Below, in pieces: positions 24,978-32,921 of a DNA stretch of 64,000 nt. Source of the stretch: Klebsiella variicola (GTDB lineage: Bacteria > Pseudomonadota > Gammaproteobacteria > Enterobacterales > Enterobacteriaceae). The stretch is from contig NZ_CP010523.2 of assembly GCF_000828055.2 (NCBI RefSeq), positions 4,836,001-4,900,000 of the forward strand, read 5' to 3'. Within the stretch, counting starts at the first letter, position 1. The number at the start of each line of letters is the position of its first letter. The notes under the pieces are model-generated. The model was not told where the DNA came from and did not search any database. It was given only the letters and a program-made list of their open reading frames with translations. Position numbers and translations under genes: made by a program.

Positions 24978-25706
24978 ATGCCTTACTCCATCGGCGAATT
25001 TGCCCGACTATGCGGGATAAATGCGACCACGCTTCGCGCCTGGCAGCGCCGCTATGGCCTGCTCAAGCCGCTGCGCACCGATGGTGGTCACCGTCAGTAC
25101 AGCGATGACGACGTCCAGCAGGCGCTGAAGATCCTCGACTGGGTGAAAAAAGGGGTACCGGTCAGCCAGGTGAAGCCCCTGCTGTCGCGCCCCGGCGCAC
25201 GGCGCACCAACAACTGGTTGACGTTGCAGGAGACCATGCTGCAGCGGCTGAAAGAGGGAAAAATCGAGTCCCTGCGCCAGCTGATCTACGACGCCGGGCG
25301 CGAATATCCGCGCCAGGAGCTGGTCACCGAAGTGCTGCGTCCGCTGCGCAGCCAGGTCTCCGCCAACGTGCCGGCCATTATGACGCTACGCGAAATCCTC
25401 GACGGCATCATCATCGCCTATACCTCGTTTTGCCTCGAAGGCGACAAGAAGGCGCCCGGGGACAACTTTCTGATCACCGGCTGGCACCTGACCGACGCCT
25501 GCGAAATCTGGCTTGAGGCGCTCAAACGTACCGGCCAGGGTCATCGCATCGACGTTCTGCCGGTGCCTCCCGCCGCCCTGGCGCCGGAGATTTTTCCCCA
25601 GCGCAACTGGCTGCTGGTTACCAGCGGCAAACTTTCCGCCGCCCGCCAGAGGCAGGTCGAACTCTGGCAGCAGCAGGTCGTCTCCCTCGAGGTAATTCCG
25701 CTCTAA
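24978..25706 (+). CDS. MerR-family regulator (MlrA/LitR-like), likely controls the next operon
   Basis: A 242-residue regulator. The MerR DNA-binding domain spans residues 1-70 (Y-S-I-G-E-F-A-R-L-C-G-I, T-L-R-A-W-Q-R-R-Y-G-L-L, T-D-G-G-H-R-Q-Y). A helical domain (about 75-150) and a Rossmann-like C-terminal domain follow, as in MlrA, BluR and the light-responsive LitR/CarH group. No D-x-H-x-x-G cobalamin-binding motif is visible, so B12-based light sensing as in CarH is unlikely. The ATG at 24978 has A-G-G-T-G-G upstream; an in-frame GTG at 24969 is less likely. It ends 230 bases before a nine-gene operon whose promoter carries a large inverted repeat, the natural target. The inducing signal is not known. 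Confidence 0.8.
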   Translation: MPYSIGEFARLCGINATTLRAWQRRYGLLKPLRTDGGHRQYSDDDVQQALKILDWVKKGVPVSQVKPLLSRPGARRTNNWLTLQETMLQRLKEGKIESLRQLIYDAGREYPRQELVTEVLRPLRSQVSANVPAIMTLREILDGIIIAYTSFCLEGDKKAPGDNFLITGWHLTDACEIWLEALKRTGQGHRIDVLPVPPAALAPEIFPQRNWLLVTSGKLSAARQRQVELWQQQVVSLEVIPL

Positions 25707-25859
25707 CTCCCTGTTTTAACTTACCCCACTCTCTGTTCCGCCAGCGCCCGGTGGCGCGGCGGGCGCACGCTTGCCTTTTGCAACACACGCGATTTTCACC
25801 CCTTAAAACACCAATCATAACAACATGATTTTTAACACAAATAAAATATATTTTTCTAC

Positions 25860-25893
25860 AAACTTGGACAAATAATTTTATTTGTGTAAGTTT
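25860..25893. promoter_or_regulatory. Candidate MerR operator overlapping the operon promoter
   Basis: AAACTTGGACAAATA - ATTT - TATTTGTGTAAGTTT is a near-perfect inverted repeat (15-base arms, two mismatches) in an A/T-rich stretch. TTGGAC at 25864 and TAAGTT at 25887 are 17 bases apart and could be the -35 and -10 inside it. The TTGnACAAA half-sites resemble those of LitR/CarH-type MerR regulators. Similar partial sites (ACACAAATA, 25836 on) lie just upstream. Confidence 0.6.
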
Positions 25894-25936
25894 TAAGTAT
25901 GCCATTACGCTACCGTATCTAGCCAGGATGTGATCC

Positions 25937-26371
25937 ATGAGCACCTCGCCGTCTGTGATTCGTCGTTTCGTTGAGTACTACGCCGGGCTGGATGCGCAGC
26001 CGCCCGCGGCGCTGGCCGCGCTGTACCATCCGGACGCGACGCTGAGCGATCCTTTTGGTCAGCATCAGGGGCTGTTCGCCATCCAGCGCTACTTTACCCA
26101 TCTGCTGGCCAACGTGGAGCAGTGCCGGTTCACCATCGACACGCCGCTTTGCGACGGCCAACGGTTCGCCGTGACCTGGACCATGCACTGGTCGCATCCG
26201 CGCATTGCCGGTGGAGAAACCCTGGCCCTGCCGGGTTGCTCCATGGTGGACATCGCCGGGGAGCAGATCCTTCACCAGCGCGACTACTACGACGCCGGGG
26301 AGATGATCTACGAGCATCTTCCTCTACTGGGCTGGGCGGTGCGCGGCGTGAAGCGGAGGGTGCGCTCATGA
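25937..26371 (+). CDS. NTF2/SnoaL-like protein, first gene of the putative lipid operon
   Basis: A 144-residue protein with the NTF2-like fold pattern: an N-terminal helix (V-I-R-R-F-V-E-Y-Y-A-G-L-D), the D-A-T-L-S-D-P-F-G motif, a second helix around I-Q-R-Y-F-T-H-L-L and a curved sheet ending with Y-Y-D-A-G-E-M-I-Y-E-H-L-P. It may be a small isomerase or a binding subunit; the substrate is unknown. It opens an operon of nine genes whose stops and starts mostly overlap by four bases. A-G-G-A lies nine bases before the ATG. Confidence 0.75.
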   Translation: MSTSPSVIRRFVEYYAGLDAQPPAALAALYHPDATLSDPFGQHQGLFAIQRYFTHLLANVEQCRFTIDTPLCDGQRFAVTWTMHWSHPRIAGGETLALPGCSMVDIAGEQILHQRDYYDAGEMIYEHLPLLGWAVRGVKRRVRS

Positions 26372-27087
26372 TGACGGTACTCATCACCGGCGCCAGCTCC
26401 GGGATCGGCGCCGGTCTGGCGAAATCCTTCGCGGCGGATGGCCATCTGGTTATCGCCTGCGGGCGAGATGCTTCGCGCCTGTCGGCGCTCCAGCAGTTCA
26501 GCCCCAACATCAGCGGGCGCCTGTTCGATATGACAGACAGGGACGCCTGTCGCCAGGCGCTGACGGGCTGTTTTGCCGACCTGATCATTCTCTGCGCCGG
26601 GACCTGCGAATACCTCGACCACGGGCAGGTGGATGCCGCCCTCGTGGAGCGAGTGATGGCCACCAACTTTCTCGGGCCGGTGAACTGCCTGGCGGCGCTG
26701 CAGACGCAGCTGGAGGCAGGCGATCGGGTGGTGCTGGTCAGCTCGATGGCGCACTGGCTACCCTTCCCGCGCGCGGAAGCCTATGGCGCCTCCAAGGCGG
26801 CGCTGACCTGGTTTGCCAACAGCCTGCGTCTGGACTGGGAGCCGAAAGGGGTCGCCGTCACGGTGGTCTCTCCGGGCTTCGTCGACACCCCGCTGACGCG
26901 CAAAAACGACTTCGCCATGCCCGGCCGGGTGAGCGTGGATCGGGCGGTGACGGCGATCCGCCATGGCCTGGCGAAAGGCCAAAACCACATTGCCTTCCCC
27001 ACCGGTTTCAGCCTGGCCCTGCGGCTGCTGGCCAGCCTGCCATCGGGTATCCAGCGCCTGCTGTTGCGCAGGATGGTGCGCTCATGA
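26368..27087 (+). CDS. Short-chain dehydrogenase/reductase
   Basis: A 239-residue SDR. Cofactor motif T-G-A-S-S-G-I-G-A-G near the N-terminus, with R-D-A-S-R suggesting NADP preference; L-C-A-G replaces the usual NNAG; catalytic Ser in V-S-S-M and Tyr-x-x-x-Lys in A-Y-G-A-S-K. The C-terminal region is basic and hydrophobic and may touch the membrane. Start at 26368 or 26371 (ATGATG), overlapping the previous stop. In related operons it accompanies the flavoprotein and the CFA-type methyltransferase, so a lipid-derived carbonyl substrate is an inference. Confidence 0.85.
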   Translation: MMTVLITGASSGIGAGLAKSFAADGHLVIACGRDASRLSALQQFSPNISGRLFDMTDRDACRQALTGCFADLIILCAGTCEYLDHGQVDAALVERVMATNFLGPVNCLAALQTQLEAGDRVVLVSSMAHWLPFPRAEAYGASKAALTWFANSLRLDWEPKGVAVTVVSPGFVDTPLTRKNDFAMPGRVSVDRAVTAIRHGLAKGQNHIAFPTGFSLALRLLASLPSGIQRLLLRRMVRS

Positions 27088-28343
27088 ACATCGCCATCAT
27101 CGGTAGCGGCATCGCCGGGCTGACCTGCGCCTGGCGGCTGGCCGGACACCATCAGGTGACGCTGTTCGAAGCGGGCGCCACGCCGGGCGGCCACACCGCC
27201 ACCGTGGATGTCGCCACGCCGCAGGGCACCTGGGCCATCGATACCGGATTTATCGTCTACAACGATCGCACCTATCCGCGCTTTATGGGCCTGCTCAGCG
27301 AGCTGGGGATCGACGGGCAAAAAACGCAGATGAGCTTCTCGGTTCACAACCCGACCAGCGGCCTGGAGTACAACGGTCACAGCCTGACCTCGCTTTTCGC
27401 CCAGCGGCGCAATCTGCTGAAGCCGGCCTTCTGGGGGCTGCTGAGCGAAATCGTCCGCTTCAACCGGCTGGCAAAACTGGCGCTGACCGAGGCGCTGGAT
27501 CCGGGCGCGACGCTGGAGAACTTCCTCTCCCGCCACCGTTTTAGCCCCTTCTTCGCCCGCCACTATATCCTGCCGATGGGGGCGGCCATCTGGTCGTCGT
27601 CGCTGCAGGAGATGCGCCGCTTCCCGCTACCGCTATTTTTGCGCTTCTTTGAAAACCACGGTCTGCTGGATATTCGCGATCGTCCGCAATGGTACGTGGT
27701 GCCCGGCGGTTCCCGGGAATACGTCCGCGCCCTGCTCGCCAGGCTCGGCGATCGCCTGGACCTGCGGCTCAACGCGCCGGTGCAGCAGGTGGACCGCCAC
27801 CCGGCGGGAGTTATCCTGCGGCTGGCGTCCGGGGAGGCGCATTTTGACCAGGTGATCTTCGCCTGCCACTCCGCGCAGGCGCTGGCGATGCTGGCGGCGC
27901 CCACCGACGCCGAGCGTGAGGTGCTGGGGGATATCGGCTGGCAGCGCAACGAGGTGGTGCTGCACAGCGATCCGCGCTGGCTGCCGGAGCGCCAGCGCGC
28001 CTGGGCCAGCTGGAACTATCGCCTGAGCGACGGGGATCGGGCCCGGGCCTGCGTCACCTACAACATGAATATTCTCCAGGGGCTGCCCGCGGACGCGCCG
28101 CTGTTCTGCGTCACCCTGAACCCGGACGCGCCGGTGGACGATCGCTACGTCTGGCAGCGCTTCGTCTATGAGCATCCGCTGTTTAACCCGCAAAGCTGGT
28201 CGGCCCAGCTGCGGCGCGAAGAGATTAACGGCCAGCAGCGGAGCTGGTACTGCGGGGCCTACTGGTACAACGGCTTTCATGAGGACGGGGTGCGCAGCGC
28301 GCTCGACGTGGTGCAGGGCATCGCCGCGGCGGAGGGCAACTGA
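27084..28343 (+). CDS. FAD-dependent amine-oxidase-like oxidoreductase (COG2907 type)
   Basis: A 419-residue flavoprotein. The dinucleotide motif I-I-G-S-G-I-A-G-L-T-C-A-W-R-L starts at residue 4, followed by L-F-E-A-G-A-T-P-G-G-H-T, the second FAD-binding motif of the amine oxidase/phytoene desaturase superfamily. V-P-G-G-S-R-E-Y-V and Y-N-G-F-H-E-D-G-V are typical of the group always found beside DUF1365 and CFA-synthase-like genes. In Rhodobacter a homologous flavoprotein next to a CFA-like methyltransferase acts on methylated fatty acids on the way to furan fatty acids. The same role here is inference. It overlaps the SDR gene by four bases. Confidence 0.85.
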   Translation: MNIAIIGSGIAGLTCAWRLAGHHQVTLFEAGATPGGHTATVDVATPQGTWAIDTGFIVYNDRTYPRFMGLLSELGIDGQKTQMSFSVHNPTSGLEYNGHSLTSLFAQRRNLLKPAFWGLLSEIVRFNRLAKLALTEALDPGATLENFLSRHRFSPFFARHYILPMGAAIWSSSLQEMRRFPLPLFLRFFENHGLLDIRDRPQWYVVPGGSREYVRALLARLGDRLDLRLNAPVQQVDRHPAGVILRLASGEAHFDQVIFACHSAQALAMLAAPTDAEREVLGDIGWQRNEVVLHSDPRWLPERQRAWASWNYRLSDGDRARACVTYNMNILQGLPADAPLFCVTLNPDAPVDDRYVWQRFVYEHPLFNPQSWSAQLRREEINGQQRSWYCGAYWYNGFHEDGVRSALDVVQGIAAAEGN

Positions 28344-28344
28344 G

Positions 28345-29067
28345 ATGAACAGCTGCCTCTATCAGGGCGTCCTGCGCCACCGTCGCCTGCAGCCGAAGGC
28401 GCACCACTTCGTCTACCGCCTGTTTATGGCCTGGCTCGACCTCGACGAACTGGACAGGCTGCCTGAGGCGGGCATCCGCCGCAACCGCCTGGCCGCCGCT
28501 GCCTGGTACGACGCCGATTATCCGCTGGGCGCGCCGCTGAAGGCCCAGGTGCTGAACCGGCTGGAGAGCCTGACCGGCTGCCGCCCGGCGGGACGCGTGA
28601 TGCTCCTGACCCAGCTGCGCTACTTCGGCTTCCATTTTAATCCGGTCAACTTTTACTACTGCTATGACGAGGCCGACACCCTGCGCTGGGTGCTGGCCGA
28701 AGTGCGTAACACGCCGTGGAATGAGCGTCATTACTACGCGGTGGACGGCCAGCAGGCGCGCCCGCTGGAGAAAGCCTTTCACGTTTCGCCGTTTAACCCG
28801 ATGGACATGGTCTATCACTGGCGCTTCAACGCGCCCGGCAAAACGCTGCACATGCATATTGAAAACCATCAGGCCAGCAAGGTGTTCGACGCCACCCTGG
28901 CCCTGAGCCGCGTGCCATTGACCCGCGCCAACCTGCGCGGGCTGCTGCTGCGTCTGCCGCTGATGACCCTGAAAACCGTCCTCGCCATCTACTGGCAGGC
29001 GCTGCGGCTGTGGCTGAAGCGCGTGCCGCTGTACAACCATCCTGTCAGCAGGAGTGAACGCTCATGA
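28345..29067 (+). CDS. DUF1365 protein
   Basis: A 240-residue protein with the DUF1365 hallmarks Y-Q-G-V-L-R-H-R-R, F-x-Y-R-L-F-M-A-W-L-D-L-D, Y-F-G-F-H-F-N-P-V-N-F-Y-Y-C-Y and K-A-F-H-V-S-P-F-N-P-M. Biochemical function is unknown, but the family is almost always encoded between a COG2907 flavoprotein and a CFA-synthase-like enzyme. The ATG at 28345 is one base after the previous stop; the long upstream frame (from 28168) lies within the flavoprotein gene. A hydrophobic stretch (L-L-L-R-L-P-L-M-T-L-K-T-V-L-A-I-Y-W) near the end may dock on the membrane. Confidence 0.85.
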   Translation: MNSCLYQGVLRHRRLQPKAHHFVYRLFMAWLDLDELDRLPEAGIRRNRLAAAAWYDADYPLGAPLKAQVLNRLESLTGCRPAGRVMLLTQLRYFGFHFNPVNFYYCYDEADTLRWVLAEVRNTPWNERHYYAVDGQQARPLEKAFHVSPFNPMDMVYHWRFNAPGKTLHMHIENHQASKVFDATLALSRVPLTRANLRGLLLRLPLMTLKTVLAIYWQALRLWLKRVPLYNHPVSRSERS

Positions 29068-30284
29068 CCGATCCCGTCTTTGCGCTTGAACCCGATGTGC
29101 CGCGCAACGTGCGGCTCGCGCGCTGGCTGCTCTTTCGTCTGTTGAGCGGCCTCCGCGAAGGCTCGCTCACCGTGCGCGAAGGGGCGCAGACGTTTCATTT
29201 TGGCGACCCCGCCGCCGCGCTGCGCGCCGAGGCGCGGGTCTGCACGCCGGAGGTGTACTGGCGTCTGCTGACCGGCGGCAGCCTGGCGGCGGCCGAGGCC
29301 TGGATGGACGGCGACTGGGAGAGCCACCAGCTGACGGCGCTGCTGCAGATCCTCGCGCGCAACGGCGAGGTGCTGGAGCGTCTGGAGCGCGGCTTTCGTC
29401 TGCTGGGCAAGCCCGTCGCCCGCCTGCACCACTGGACCCGCCGCAACACCCGCGCCCAGGCGCGGGAGAACATCGCCGCCCATTACGACCTCGGCAACGA
29501 ATTTTATGCCCACTTTCTGGATGACGACCTGCTCTACTCCAGCGCGTTGTTTACCGATGACCAGCAGGATCTGCCCCAGGCCCAGCGGGCCAAGATGGCG
29601 CGCCTGTGCGACCAGTTGGCGCTCACTCCCGGCGATCATTTGCTGGAGATTGGCACCGGTTGGGGGGCGCTGGCCGAGTACGCCGCCCGCCATTACGGCT
29701 GCCGGGTCACCACCACCACCCTTTCCCGGGAGCAGCACCGCTGGGCTACCGAGCGCATGGCCCGCGCCGGGCTGCAGGATCGCGTCGAGGTGCTGCTCTG
29801 CGACTACCGCGATCTGCGCGGCGAGTACGACAAACTGGTGTCGGTGGAGATGATTGAGGCGGTGGGCCAGCGCTACCTCCCGGCCTTCTTCCGCACCTGC
29901 CAGGCGCGCCTGCGCCCGGGCGGCAGAATGGCCCTGCAGGCGATCACCATCCAGGATCAGCGCTATCGCGACTACAGCAAAAGCGTCGATTTTATCCAGC
30001 GCTACATCTTCCCCGGCGGCTTTTTGCCCAGCATCACCGCAATGAGCGAGCTGATGACCCGCCATACCGATTTTGTGGTGCGCAACCTGTTCGACATGGG
30101 CCCGGACTACGCCCGCACCCTGGCGCACTGGCGGCAGCGTTTTACCCACGCCTGGCAGGATATTGAAAAGCTCGGCTTTGATGAGCGCTTCCGCCGGATG
30201 TGGCTCTACTACTTCGGCTACTGCGAAGCCGGATTTAACGCCCGCACCATCAGCGTGGTGCAGCTCACCGCGGAGCGGGTATGA
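29064..30284 (+). CDS. Cyclopropane-fatty-acid-synthase-like SAM methyltransferase
   Basis: A 406-residue member of the CFA synthase family, which transfers a methylene or methyl group from S-adenosylmethionine to the double bond of phospholipid acyl chains. An N-terminal lipid-binding domain is followed by A-H-Y-D-L-G-N-E-F-Y, the SAM motif L-L-E-I-G-T-G-W-G-A-L, T-T-T-L-S-R-E-Q, the acidic S-V-E-M-I-E-A-V-G and F-I-Q-R-Y-I-F-P-G-G, all typical of Cfa. It is an operon paralog and not the housekeeping cfa gene. With the adjacent flavoprotein it may make a methylated rather than cyclopropane fatty acid. It overlaps both neighbours by four bases. Confidence 0.88.
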   Translation: MTDPVFALEPDVPRNVRLARWLLFRLLSGLREGSLTVREGAQTFHFGDPAAALRAEARVCTPEVYWRLLTGGSLAAAEAWMDGDWESHQLTALLQILARNGEVLERLERGFRLLGKPVARLHHWTRRNTRAQARENIAAHYDLGNEFYAHFLDDDLLYSSALFTDDQQDLPQAQRAKMARLCDQLALTPGDHLLEIGTGWGALAEYAARHYGCRVTTTTLSREQHRWATERMARAGLQDRVEVLLCDYRDLRGEYDKLVSVEMIEAVGQRYLPAFFRTCQARLRPGGRMALQAITIQDQRYRDYSKSVDFIQRYIFPGGFLPSITAMSELMTRHTDFVVRNLFDMGPDYARTLAHWRQRFTHAWQDIEKLGFDERFRRMWLYYFGYCEAGFNARTISVVQLTAERV

Positions 30285-30766
30285 CACGCCCGGCGCAGCA
30301 CCTGCTGATGGCCCTTGCGTTCGATGTTTACTGGACGCTGGTGGTGATGTTACGCGAGCGCGGTCTGCTGATCTGGCTGACGCTGGCCATTTTCGCCTGG
30401 CTGCGGTTGCCGGCGGCCAGCCGTCCGCCCGCCCTGCTGTTGGCCGCGGCGGGCTGCGGCCTGGACGCCTGCTGGGCGCTGGCGGGACTGATCGATTTTC
30501 GCGGCGACAGCCTGCTGCCCCTGTGGATGGTGGCCCTGTGGCTGATGTTCGCCGTCGTCTGGACCCGACTGACCCGCACCACGACGCTTCCCGGCTGGGT
30601 GCTGGCCACGGTGGCGACCCTCGGCGGCCCGGTGGCCTACCTGATCGGCGCTCGCCTCGGAGCCATGACCCTGCTGGTGCCGATGGCGCTTGCCGTGGCC
30701 GCCATGGCCTGCGGCTGGCTGGTGCTCATGCTGTTATTCCATCTGGGGATGGGGAGGCGAAAATGA
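30281..30766 (+). CDS. DUF2878 integral membrane protein
   Basis: A 161-residue, highly hydrophobic protein with about five membrane segments, starting L-M-A-L-A-F-D-V-Y-W-T-L-V-V and containing R-G-L-L-I-W-L-T-L-A. Composition, length and position directly after a CFA-like gene fit the DUF2878 family, whose function is unknown. It probably holds the pathway enzymes at the membrane or moves a lipid product. It overlaps both neighbours. Confidence 0.7.
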   Translation: MTRPAQHLLMALAFDVYWTLVVMLRERGLLIWLTLAIFAWLRLPAASRPPALLLAAAGCGLDACWALAGLIDFRGDSLLPLWMVALWLMFAVVWTRLTRTTTLPGWVLATVATLGGPVAYLIGARLGAMTLLVPMALAVAAMACGWLVLMLLFHLGMGRRK

Positions 30767-31287
30767 GATTCGCGCTGTTACTGCTGTGGCTGACCACCCT
30801 CGCTCCGGAGGCCCACGCCGCCGACTGGCTGACGTGGCGTCGCGTCGGCGAGGCGACCCTCACCTGGGGGCCATTCACCGTCTATCAATCGCAGCTGCGC
30901 ACGCCCAATGGCCGGTATGACGGCCCGCAGCAGGATCGGGCGCTGATCATCACCTACCGGCGCGACATCGATCGCGATGCGCTGGTGGACGCCACCCGTG
31001 ACCAGTGGCAGGCGCAGGGCATTCTGCAGCAGGAGCCGCGCAGCGAAGCCTGGCTGCGCATGCTGCAGGGGATCTGGCCGGACGTCGCGCCGGGCAGCCA
31101 GCTGGCGTTCGTGGTCAGCGGCGGCGAGGGGCAGTTCTGGTACCGCGCCAGCGCCGCGCAGACCGCCTTTACCCCGCTCGGCCCGCGCCAGTCGGCGGCG
31201 TTCAGCACCCGCTTTCTCGCCATCTGGCTCGATCCGCGCACCACTTATCCCGAACTGCGTCAGCAGTTGATCGGAGGTACACCATGA
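30763..31287 (+). CDS. Chalcone-isomerase-like exported protein
   Basis: A 174-residue protein with a cleavable signal (A-L-L-L-L-W-L-T-T-L-A-P-E-A-H-A-A). The mature part, W-R-R-V-G-E-A-T-L-T-W-G-P-F-T-V-Y and later L-I-I-T-Y-R-R-D-I, matches the bacterial chalcone-isomerase-like fold, relatives of which bind fatty acids in plants. It would act in the periplasm. I place the start at 30763, overlapping the DUF2878 stop. Lipid binding is an inference from fold relatives and operon partners. Confidence 0.72.
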   Translation: MRFALLLLWLTTLAPEAHAADWLTWRRVGEATLTWGPFTVYQSQLRTPNGRYDGPQQDRALIITYRRDIDRDALVDATRDQWQAQGILQQEPRSEAWLRMLQGIWPDVAPGSQLAFVVSGGEGQFWYRASAAQTAFTPLGPRQSAAFSTRFLAIWLDPRTTYPELRQQLIGGTP

Positions 31288-31835
31288 AACGCATTCTGAC
31301 CCTTGGCCTGGCGCTGCTGATGCTGATCCTCGCCGGCTGCAGCATTGAGGTCACGGAGTACCGGCAGCAGCAGCCCGCCCTCGACATCTTTCACTATTTT
31401 CAGGGGCGAACCGAGGCGTGGGGGATGGTGCAGGATCGTAGCGGCAAGCAGCTGCGCCGCTTCCATGTAGAGATCGAGGGCGACGTCGTCGGCGACACCC
31501 TGACGCTCCATGAGCGCTTTGTCTATGACGACGGCGAGAAGCAACAGCGGGTATGGCGCATTCGCCGCACCGGCGATAACCGTTATCAGGGTACCGCCGG
31601 GGATATCGAAGGGGTGGCCAGCGGCCAGGCGGCAGGCAATGCCTTTCACTGGCGCTACAGCATGAACGTCGAGGCCAGCGGCAGCCGGTGGCTGCTGCAC
31701 TTTGACGACTGGATGTTCCTGCAGGACGGCAGCCATTTATTTAACAAAACCGAGATGAAGAAATTCGGCATTACGGTCGCCACCGTGACCCTTTTCTTTA
31801 CCCGAACCACAGCAGAAGAGAGGACAGCGCCATGA
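31284..31835 (+). CDS. DUF3833 lipoprotein
   Basis: A 183-residue lipoprotein: signal M-L-I-L-A-G-C-S with the cysteine at position 19, then a lipocalin-like all-beta pattern (F-H-Y-F-Q-G-R-T-E-A-W-G, R-F-H-V-E-I-E-G, L-H-F-D-D-W-M-F-L-Q-D-G) typical of DUF3833. Function is unknown; the W-M-F/L-Q-D-G motif is the family mark. The ATG at 31284 has G-G-A-G-G upstream and overlaps the previous gene by four bases. Position next to chalcone-isomerase-like and CFA-like genes is the conserved arrangement. Confidence 0.78.
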   Translation: MKRILTLGLALLMLILAGCSIEVTEYRQQQPALDIFHYFQGRTEAWGMVQDRSGKQLRRFHVEIEGDVVGDTLTLHERFVYDDGEKQQRVWRIRRTGDNRYQGTAGDIEGVASGQAAGNAFHWRYSMNVEASGSRWLLHFDDWMFLQDGSHLFNKTEMKKFGITVATVTLFFTRTTAEERTAP

Positions 31836-32791
31836 ACACGCAACCTGTCATTGGGATCAGCGGATGTTTAACCGGCTCAGCCGTGCGATTCGACGGCGGG
31901 CATAAGCGTATGGGCTTTGTGATGGATGAGCTCGCGCAGTGGGTGGCGTTTAAACCCGTCTGCCCGGAGATGGCGATCGGCCTGCCCGTTCCCCGCCCGG
32001 CGCTCCGCCTGGTGCAGACCCCGGTCGGGGAGATCCGCATGCGCTTCAGCCACGCCCCGCACGAGGATGTGACGGAGAAGATGGCCGATTTCGCCAGCGC
32101 CCATCTGGCAACCCTGGGCGAGCTGTCGGGCTTTATCGTCTGCGCCAAATCGCCGAGCTGCGGGATGGAGCGCGTGCGGCTGTATGACGAAAAAGGCAAT
32201 CGCGGGCGTAAGGAAGGCGTGGGGCTGTTTACCGGCGCCCTGATGGCGCGCTACCCGTGGCTACCGGTGGAAGAGGATGGCCGGCTGCACGATCCGTTGC
32301 TGCGGGAGAATTTTGTCGAGCGCGTTTTCGCCCTGCATGAACTCAACGCCCTGCGCGCCCGCGGCCTGACCCGTCACGGCCTGCTGGCCTTTCACAGCCG
32401 CTACAAGCTGCAGCTGCTGGCTCACCACCAGGCGGGCTACCGGGAGATCGGCCCGTTCGTCGCCTCGCTGCATGAATGGGAGGATCTGGAGGCTTTCTTC
32501 GAGGTCTACCGCGAAAAGCTGATGGCGATCCTCAAGCAGCCCGCCTCGCGGAAAAACCACACCAACGTGCTGATGCATATTCAGGGTTATTTCCGCGACC
32601 AGCTGAACAGCCGCCAGCGCGGCGAGCTGCGGGAGGTGATCCTCAACTATCGCGCCGGGCTGCTGCCGATCCTCGCCCCGCTGACGCTGCTTAAGCACTA
32701 TCTGGCCGAGTATCCGGATCGCTACCTCCAGGCGCAGAACTATTTTGACCCCTACCCGCAGGATCTGGCCCTGCGCCTGACGGTGAACTAA
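31832..32791 (+). CDS. DUF523-DUF1722 protein (TudS-like domain fused to YbgA domain)
   Basis: A 319-residue fusion. The DUF523 half (1-150) has three conserved cysteines (G-I-S-G-C12-L, P-V-C44-P-E-M, K-S-P-S-C-G), the expected ligands of a [4Fe-4S] cluster as in the TudS thiouracil desulfidase family. The DUF1722 half (about 190-310; R-H-G-L-L-A-F-H-S-R-Y-K, L-M-H-I-Q-G-Y-F) matches E. coli YbgA, encoded beside the photolyase phr. Here the operon ends after this gene and no photolyase follows before 33 kb. It starts in a four-base overlap with the DUF3833 gene. Its role may be repair of damaged thiolated nucleobases, which is inference. Confidence 0.82.
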   Translation: MNTQPVIGISGCLTGSAVRFDGGHKRMGFVMDELAQWVAFKPVCPEMAIGLPVPRPALRLVQTPVGEIRMRFSHAPHEDVTEKMADFASAHLATLGELSGFIVCAKSPSCGMERVRLYDEKGNRGRKEGVGLFTGALMARYPWLPVEEDGRLHDPLLRENFVERVFALHELNALRARGLTRHGLLAFHSRYKLQLLAHHQAGYREIGPFVASLHEWEDLEAFFEVYREKLMAILKQPASRKNHTNVLMHIQGYFRDQLNSRQRGELREVILNYRAGLLPILAPLTLLKHYLAEYPDRYLQAQNYFDPYPQDLALRLTVN

Positions 32792-32808
32792 GGGAACCAG
32801 GGCCAGCT

Positions 32809-32895
32809 GCCCGGCGGCGCTGCGCTTGCCGGGCCTGGGGGGGGATCCCGTAGGCCTCCTCAGTCGTAGCCCGGCTAAGCGTAGCGCCAGCCGGG
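32809..32895. repeat. BIME: paired REP palindromes after the operon
   Basis: REP units at about 32809-32836 (GCCCGGCGGCGCTGCGC...GGGC) and 32866-32895 (GTAGCCCGGCTAAGCG...) lie in opposite orientations between the convergent DUF523-DUF1722 and porin genes. Confidence 0.75.
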
Positions 32896-32921
32896 AACGC
32901 TCCTTCGGCAACGCTATCGCA

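Noticed and set aside
28989-30287. A 432-residue minus-strand frame opposite the CFA-synthase-like gene
   Set aside because: The plus-strand gene has SAM and CFA motifs and operon overlaps; the antisense frame is compositional.
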